From Oceanispirochaeta sp. M1 (GTDB taxonomy: Bacteria; Spirochaetota; Spirochaetia; DSM-2461), in NCBI RefSeq assembly GCF_003346715.1, contig NZ_QQPQ01000001.1, positions 1 through 64,000 of the forward strand: a DNA stretch of 64,000 nt, in the 5' to 3' direction. The stretch's first letter is position 1. Each line of letters starts with the position of its first letter. A model generated the notes under the pieces. It worked only from the letters and a program-made list of their open reading frames with translations, was not told the origin of the DNA and did no database searches. Positions 58,785-64,000 of this stretch are shown in pieces. A program made the translations under genes and the position numbers.

Positions 58785-59405
58785 ATGCTTATGAAAGATA
58801 AAAGGGTAATAAGAGGGGAGGAGACCTATGAAAGGATTCTCCATAGTTCGATGGAACTTATTTCCCGGGAAGGTATTTCCGGATTAACGGCTTCGAAGCT
58901 CTCGAAAGAGGCGGGAATCAGTAAAAGCAGTCTCTTTCATCACTTCAAATCAACGAAAGAAATTCCGCTGACAGTGATGGAAGTCATTAAGGGGATAATG
59001 CTCGAATCAATATATGATGAAAATATAGATAGTGTTGAAGGCATTTTCTCCTCTTTTGAAAAGACTCTTTTTTCAGAAGACCGAGAGGCGCAGATGATTG
59101 GGAGAGTCTTTTTTTCCCTCTTTTCAGAAGGACTGTTTAAAAAAGAATATTTCGATAGTTTTAAATCATTTCAGTCTATCAGCATCAGCAGATTATCAGC
59201 ACTGTTTATGAAGACTAAGAGTCCCGGGATTACGGAAGAAATCAGCATCACAATCTCTAAATTGATCATTGCATCCCTGGATGGATTAAACCTCCATTCC
59301 ATGCTGGAAAGGGAAAATAAAGAGTATATAAGGTGCTGGAATCTCCAGAAAAAAATGATTCTTGATTACCTTAATAATGGAATAAGCAAAGGAATAAGTG
59401 GATGA
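58785..59405 (+). CDS. TetR-family regulator
   Basis: A 206-residue regulator with N-terminal helix-turn-helix (EGISGLTASKLSKEAGISKS, SLFHHFKSTKEI) and a C-terminal ligand-binding region of typical length. The start could be 58776 (GTG), 58785 or 58791 (ATG); no Shine-Dalgarno precedes any of them and the -10-like TATATT lies at 58779-58784, so a leaderless message is possible. It overlaps the following EFR1 gene by 4 bases. It likely binds the palindrome just upstream. Confidence 0.9.
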   Translation: MLMKDKRVIRGEETYERILHSSMELISREGISGLTASKLSKEAGISKSSLFHHFKSTKEIPLTVMEVIKGIMLESIYDENIDSVEGIFSSFEKTLFSEDREAQMIGRVFFSLFSEGLFKKEYFDSFKSFQSISISRLSALFMKTKSPGITEEISITISKLIIASLDGLNLHSMLERENKEYIRCWNLQKKMILDYLNNGISKGISG

Positions 59406-60217
59406 ATAAAATATCAATTTTTTACTTCAGCGGTACAGGGAACACAAAGTATGTTTCCCATCATCTGGCAGAGTTGATGAAAGGGTATTCCTGGGATTCG
59501 ACTATTGTATCTATTACAAAACTTGCAGATGACAAGAGGGATGAACTGATAAAAAACAGTGATGTTCTTATTCTGGCCCATCCTGTATACGGCTCAGATA
59601 TGCCCGATCAAATGAGAGATTTTATTAATTTCCTTCCTGATGCAAATGGACAGAAGCTGGGGGTTATAGCAACTCAGATGATGTTTTCCGGTGACGGATC
59701 TTCAATTATGTATAAGGTCATTAAGAAGAAAGGCTATAAGCAGAACTGGGGATATCAGATCAATATGCCAAATAATCTACCCCTGGCCGGCTCTCCTCTC
59801 TTTCAGTCAGCAGACTACGAAGTGCATGAAAAAAAACATCTCCGTAAGGCAAGAAGGACCCTTGAAAAACTTGCTATGAATATTGTGAATGATAAAAGAC
59901 GTATCGGGGATAATACTCCCTTTCACACAATGCTTGGACTATCTCAGAGGCCTTTGTTTCAGAAGAAAATGAAGAGGGAATATCAGACCGGTTTTATTGC
60001 CGATGAAAAATGCATCAGCTGTATGAAATGTGTAAACGCCTGTCCTGCCGAAGTAATCCAGTATAATGATAAAATAGAATTTACTAATACTGAAAATTGT
60101 CAGGTCTGTTTCAGATGTCTTAACTTCTGTCCGGTTTCTGCAATATCCCAAAATGGCAAACTGAAGGAGCCTCTGTATAAGGGCCCTGCAAAAGAGATAT
60201 TTAAAGAGCTGTTCTGA
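59402..60217 (+). CDS. EFR1-family flavodoxin-ferredoxin protein
   Basis: A 271-residue electron-transfer protein. The N-terminal ~170 residues are flavodoxin-like (IFYFSGTGNTKYVSHHLAEL with the FMN-phosphate loop, and HPVYGSDMPDQM). The C-terminus has two 4Fe-4S motifs: CISCMKCVNACP and CQVCFRCLNFCP. This is the EFR1 arrangement. It overlaps the TetR gene (ATGA) and is convergent with the FapA-like gene. Partner enzyme unknown. Confidence 0.93.
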   Translation: MNKISIFYFSGTGNTKYVSHHLAELMKGYSWDSTIVSITKLADDKRDELIKNSDVLILAHPVYGSDMPDQMRDFINFLPDANGQKLGVIATQMMFSGDGSSIMYKVIKKKGYKQNWGYQINMPNNLPLAGSPLFQSADYEVHEKKHLRKARRTLEKLAMNIVNDKRRIGDNTPFHTMLGLSQRPLFQKKMKREYQTGFIADEKCISCMKCVNACPAEVIQYNDKIEFTNTENCQVCFRCLNFCPVSAISQNGKLKEPLYKGPAKEIFKELF

Positions 60218-60234
60218 TTCAGTTCAAAGAACAG

Positions 60235-60259
60235 TCCCGGTGACCTGAGACTTCCGGGA
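60235..60259. terminator. Inverted repeat between convergent genes
   Basis: TCCCGG (60235-60240) and CCGGGA (60254-60259) form a 6-bp stem with a 13-base loop between the stops of the EFR1 and FapA-like genes; AT-rich sequence follows. A weak terminator is plausible. Confidence 0.45.
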
Positions 60260-60267
60260 TTTAAATA

Positions 60268-61770
60268 CTAGATATGATTTTGGAAGTGTATGGCTCCGTC
60301 TTCTTTATTCAGATAGAAAAAGCCATTACTTACAGCGTCACTTACTGTGTGTTTTATATGACATATATCAATAACAGTTCCGGGAAAAGCCTTGCCGATG
60401 ATATGTACTTTTGCTTCTTCGTTGTACTTCATCATCTGCAGTATCTTATCTGAGCTCATATCGCATTTCAGGATAATCAGATCAATATCATCTGTTTTGG
60501 AAGAAGGATCTCTTTTTAATATTTTTTGTTTCTCTATAACCTGCTTTTCACGGTGTTTTCGGATAAGGAATAACTTGTGAATGATTGCAAAGTCATCTCC
60601 GCAGTATATCTCTGTTATGGCTCCTGATTCATTTCCAATGTCATGACAATTTATGCCGTTCTTTGCATAAACCTTTCCACCTATCAGTTTACTCTTCTCT
60701 CCAAAGGTAATTGTATCGTTACTTGAGAGTGTTGAACCAAAAGCACTCTTTTCAATAAATATATTTTGCAGTGCTTCAATTATCACATTTTCCACATAGA
60801 GAGATTTTACAGATCCAACAACCTTTATTTTGTTGTGTTTACGACCGATGATTCCACCATTCTCAACAATCAGATTCCCACCACAATAAATATTTGAGGC
60901 AGCCAGTGCATTGTGAACATAGATATTATTTTCAGCTATGATATTAAAATCATCTTCTACTTCACCTTTGATGATTATTGTACCAGGAAATTTGATATGT
61001 CCGGTTTTATAACTTACTCCCTGGTTCAGGTTCAATATATTGTTGAGAGATAATTCATTCTTATTGAATACAATTTCCCCATCCTTTGTAGTTACAATAT
61101 CATTGTTTTCAAGGAGCTCTATATTTTTGCCTAGTTTGATATCCTTTATTTTTGCAGTTTGGAAGGGTATGACTTCCCCTGTGACACTCTTTCCATTCTT
61201 CCCTTCTATCGGATCATATTTTCTGGCAACCAGGGTTCCTTTTCTGATGATGCATATTGATGAAAACTTTTTATGATCTACCTGTGCTTTATTTTCATGC
61301 TCAGTTTTTTCCGGGCTTACTGACTGACAATTTTTGAAATCATAAATAATTTGTGTATAGGATGGGATATGAGGGGTGGGCTGAGTCCCCCTGGCAATGG
61401 TTATCTCTCTATAAACTTTTCTTTCTTTTTCAATTTCATTGATATACTTATGAACTTTTTTTTTGCAAATTGCGTTCTCAGTAATGGATAAGCCATGGAG
61501 CTGCTCAAAGACATCAAAGGCTGTCAGGACTTTTCCAGATCCCAGAGGGGGAAACAGATCTGCAGTAACAAGCATTTCATCCTGTGATATTGTAATTTCT
61601 ATTTTACTGTCTATTGACTGCTCTTCAACTTGTCTCTCGGGAATCTCCGCAAAGTTCTCAACTTCACTCTCAAGAGTACTCTCAAATATATTGTTTATAT
61701 CATCATCAAGTAACAGCTTATTCATATCTGATTCCATCTCTGTCTGTTTTTTGACTGGATGATCTTCCAT
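60268..61770 (-). CDS. FapA/DUF342-family protein
   Basis: A 500-residue cytoplasmic protein of the DUF342 family. The N-terminal acidic stretch (1-70) is variable; the FapA domain shows ARGTQPTPHIPSYTQIIYDF, IRKGTLVARKYDPIEGKNGK and KSVTGEVIPF. A right-handed beta-helix follows (repeats such as NIYCGGNLIVENGGIIG and NIFIEKSAFGSTLSSNDTIT), then a coiled coil. Members act in flagellar assembly or polysaccharide-related regulation; no flagellar gene is nearby. Ribosome site GGAGAGAAGG precedes the ATG. Confidence 0.9.
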   Translation of the reverse strand: MEDHPVKKQTEMESDMNKLLLDDDINNIFESTLESEVENFAEIPERQVEEQSIDSKIEITISQDEMLVTADLFPPLGSGKVLTAFDVFEQLHGLSITENAICKKKVHKYINEIEKERKVYREITIARGTQPTPHIPSYTQIIYDFKNCQSVSPEKTEHENKAQVDHKKFSSICIIRKGTLVARKYDPIEGKNGKSVTGEVIPFQTAKIKDIKLGKNIELLENNDIVTTKDGEIVFNKNELSLNNILNLNQGVSYKTGHIKFPGTIIIKGEVEDDFNIIAENNIYVHNALAASNIYCGGNLIVENGGIIGRKHNKIKVVGSVKSLYVENVIIEALQNIFIEKSAFGSTLSSNDTITFGEKSKLIGGKVYAKNGINCHDIGNESGAITEIYCGDDFAIIHKLFLIRKHREKQVIEKQKILKRDPSSKTDDIDLIILKCDMSSDKILQMMKYNEEAKVHIIGKAFPGTVIDICHIKHTVSDAVSNGFFYLNKEDGAIHFQNHI

Positions 61771-62009
61771 ACCTTCTCTCCTGATGAAAAATGAACTACC
61801 TTGTGAGATAATTATTTTGAATGTATTGATTTAAAATCTATGATTGATCTATTTTCAAGTCAAGCATTTTATAAATGCATCTATGCTAAGCATTAAACAC
61901 CTCCTGGGGGGAATCGATTTCTTAAACTGCTCTTTTTTTCTTCTCTTCATATCACAAACCTTCTGCTATAATACTGAATGCTGATATATCTATTGTCTGA
62001 AGGGAATCT

Positions 62010-64000
62010 ATGAATCATGCAGTAAAAATCCTTCGTATAATATTTCTTCCTCTGCTGATACTGGCAGTGATCCTCTCTGTGAATATACGGCTGAAGGGTA
62101 ATCGTTTTAATCTGAATGCCTTTGATCCGCTTAGAATCCGGAAGGATATTGAAATTCTCAGTTCATCTGAATTTGCAGGAAAAAGCTGCGGCAGCCCTGA
62201 GAATGAAATGGCAATGGCTTATGTGAAAGAAGCCTTTGAAGCATCGGGGTTAGTACCGGCTGGTTACGGAGGTTCATTCTTTCAAAATTTTACAACCATT
62301 ATTCCCGATGTAGATATTCAGTCGGAATTTCTTGTGAATGATGATCAGGGGAATCTGGTCAGGCAGTTTGTGATGTATGACGATTTCCGTTTTCTTTCCT
62401 CAGGCCGGGGGAGGGGAATCAATTATTCGGGTGATCTTCTTCTGGCCGGACATAATCTTTACAATATAGATCCCTCAGGGATTAAAGACCGAGTTGTTGT
62501 GGTGGAGAGCATTCTGCTGGATGACAAGAAGATCAACTATGTCTTTGATCATCAGGGCAAGGGTGTCCTTTTTGTCTCTCTAAAGAGCTGGTCCAATGAT
62601 CCCCGTACCATACAGCCTGATGAAAAAAGCCTCGATCTTTCTGACAAGAAGGGGAGTGATCTTCTTATTGGAAGTATAAGCCAGGAAGCATACGAATACC
62701 TGAAAAACAGAACAGGAATCGATTCTCTTTTCAGCAAGAAAAATCCGATGGCTGTTCTTCACCATATAGTTCTTGAATCGGATATCAGCTTTCCCCCTGT
62801 CCCGACGGCCAATATTCTGGGAATGCTGGAGGGGCGTGGTTCGGGAGATCGTATTCTGATGATATCGGCATCTCTAGATGGTCTGGGCAGGGGACCGGGA
62901 TCTGAGTATTTTCCTGGAGCCGTAAACAATACTTCCGGTCTGGCTGTCCTTCTGGAAATCATAAGAGTTCTCAGTGCCCAGAAAAATCTCCCCTATAAGA
63001 CAATTGTGTTTTCTGTCTGGAATGGAGAGGAGAATAATGCCGCAGGAGCAAGGCACTATGTGAATCACCCTCTGTTTCCCCTGGAGAAAACAAGTGTCAT
63101 TCACCTTGGCAAACTGGGCGCGGAAAAGGACCCTCGGACCCAGGTCAGTTCCGACAGCTCATTTGGAGATATTCTGAGAACTCAGATGATTCATCTCTCT
63201 CAGGACAGCGGTCTTCCTACGGAGCCATTCGGTATCAGCGGGACCCGGTCTCCCCTTCCTTTTATCAATAGAAAGGTCCCTTCTGTGCTGTTGACTTCCA
63301 GCGGCCAAAGCAGAAATAACTATGAGGACAAGTCAGATGCCGTAGATATGCGGACCGTGGAATCCAGTACTCTGATTCTACTCAATTTTTTGAAGAGAGA
63401 AATATATAAGGATATAGAGATTGATTATCTGACGGGCAGGGGAAAACTTGTTCTGCGGCTTCTTCTGGCCTTCATTCTTCTGAGCCATCTGATCAATTCC
63501 ACTTATATTTCTTATCCGAATCTTCATTACAGGGAACTCTCTATTGAGAAGATCTATTATCATCCTTTGGGAATTCTTCTGAAAAAAATGGTCTACTATC
63601 TGCTTCCTGTAGGGTTGGCTGTCTTTCTTCTGGTATTCATTGTTCATCTGCCGGGGGACAGCAGCCTCCGCAGAGTTAACGGTGAAACTGTCAGTAATTT
63701 CTCCTCCTATCTTTCAGTCAAGAACTCTGTACTCTTCATCAAGGATTTTATTGTCTCTGATGTCGGTACCACGGCCAGTAAAAGCAGTCTTCTGGAAGTG
63801 GTGTTCTCCTCTACTTTAAGCAGCTTGAAGCTTTTATCTTTTTCAATGCTTCTCTCTCTTCTCTGGGGAATGGGAAGGGGTGTATTTGAGAGCTGGCATG
63901 AGGGGAACCGGGGCATTCTCCGTTCTGCAGGGACTCTGATCTCTGCCTCTGTCCCCGATGTTGTCATTGTTATTGCCGGCTTGTGGTTATATGTGTTTAT
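62010..64000 (+). CDS. M28 peptidase-like domain fused to an OppB-type ABC permease (partial, runs off the edge)
   Basis: Translated by hand from the ATG at 62010 (AAGGGA upstream) the frame stays open to the window end, 663 codons. A signal anchor (ILRIIFLPLLILAVILSVNI) precedes an M28-like domain (~35-450). Most metal ligands are replaced: ISASLDG (Ser288 for His of HxD), PGAVNNTSG (Asn306 for the bridging Asp), IHLGKLG (Gly for Asp), NYEDKSD (Glu for His). Only NGEEN (Glu340-Glu341) and Asp290 remain, so it is probably inactive. After a helix at ~476-500, OppB features appear: MVYYLLPVGLAVFLLVFIVH then LPGD (Asp550), SDVGTT, and TLSSLKLLSFSMLLSLLWGM. The EAA loop would lie beyond the edge. 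Confidence 0.82.
   Translation, partial: MNHAVKILRIIFLPLLILAVILSVNIRLKGNRFNLNAFDPLRIRKDIEILSSSEFAGKSCGSPENEMAMAYVKEAFEASGLVPAGYGGSFFQNFTTIIPDVDIQSEFLVNDDQGNLVRQFVMYDDFRFLSSGRGRGINYSGDLLLAGHNLYNIDPSGIKDRVVVVESILLDDKKINYVFDHQGKGVLFVSLKSWSNDPRTIQPDEKSLDLSDKKGSDLLIGSISQEAYEYLKNRTGIDSLFSKKNPMAVLHHIVLESDISFPPVPTANILGMLEGRGSGDRILMISASLDGLGRGPGSEYFPGAVNNTSGLAVLLEIIRVLSAQKNLPYKTIVFSVWNGEENNAAGARHYVNHPLFPLEKTSVIHLGKLGAEKDPRTQVSSDSSFGDILRTQMIHLSQDSGLPTEPFGISGTRSPLPFINRKVPSVLLTSSGQSRNNYEDKSDAVDMRTVESSTLILLNFLKREIYKDIEIDYLTGRGKLVLRLLLAFILLSHLINSTYISYPNLHYRELSIEKIYYHPLGILLKKMVYYLLPVGLAVFLLVFIVHLPGDSSLRRVNGETVSNFSSYLSVKNSVLFIKDFIVSDVGTTASKSSLLEVVFSSTLSSLKLLSFSMLLSLLWGMGRGVFESWHEGNRGILRSAGTLISASVPDVVIVIAGLWLYVF

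Noticed and set aside
61864-61878. Palindrome GCATTTTATAAATGC between FapA-like and M28-OppB genes
   Set aside because: Short, in AT-rich DNA and not repeated. Could be an operator but there is no regulator nearby to support it.

Overview
The window looks like chromosomal DNA of a saccharolytic, free-living spirochaete (Spirochaetales-like). This is an inference from gene content: many CUT1 sugar ABC importers without their own ATPase, a solute-binding protein whose signal peptide ends in the FATGQKE style common in spirochaetes, YesM/YesN two-component pairs, and a FapA/DUF342 protein. Base composition is moderate and most genes have clear Shine-Dalgarno sites. No rRNA, tRNA or CRISPR array was seen.

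Layout. 0-1.1 kb is an insertion-sequence graveyard (IS21 and IS110 pieces, rearranged). 1.5-5.9 kb holds a Crp/Fnr regulator, a lipoprotein alpha/beta hydrolase and a secreted TPR-CHAT protein. 6.1-21.2 kb is one long minus-strand mannoside-utilisation locus: two permeases, a binding protein, GH130 phosphorylase, GH38 alpha-mannosidase, GH3 glycosidase, YesN regulator, YesM kinase and a second binding protein. 21.3-25.2 kb has a GNAT enzyme, an orphan group II intron tail, a second IS110 end fragment, an EamA exporter and a MATE exporter. 25.2-34.2 kb is a beta-galactoside-type locus: LacI (carrying a perfect 51-bp internal duplication), GH2, two permeases and a binding protein, with a divergent M20 dipeptidase. 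34.4-36.6 kb is a tract of decayed genes (trmO, a two-domain periplasmic sensor, a flavin reductase), each broken by deletion, frameshift or stop.

36.8-46.3 kb has small membrane/regulatory genes, then a NarL-type regulator and kinase divergent from a third sugar importer that is followed by a GH172 (DUF2961) enzyme and a URO-D family protein. 46.3-50.5 kb contains two divergent exported HExxH metallopeptidase-like proteins. 50.6-53.6 kb encodes an HD-GYP protein and a GAF-GGDEF protein (cyclic-di-GMP turnover). 53.6-57.2 kb is a VWA protein/histidine kinase/OmpR-type regulator operon. 57.3-60.2 kb has an amidohydrolase divergent from a TetR-EFR1 pair around a perfect 20-bp palindrome. 60.3-61.8 kb is FapA-like. 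The right edge, 62.0 kb onward, begins a gene fusing a degenerate M28 peptidase-like domain to an OppB-type permease.

The most unusual items are the M28-OppB fusion, the GH172/URO-D importer operon with its paired upstream repeats, the chimeric pseudogenes, the LacI duplication and the orphan domain V. Most of the window is otherwise conventional carbohydrate scavenging with local regulators.
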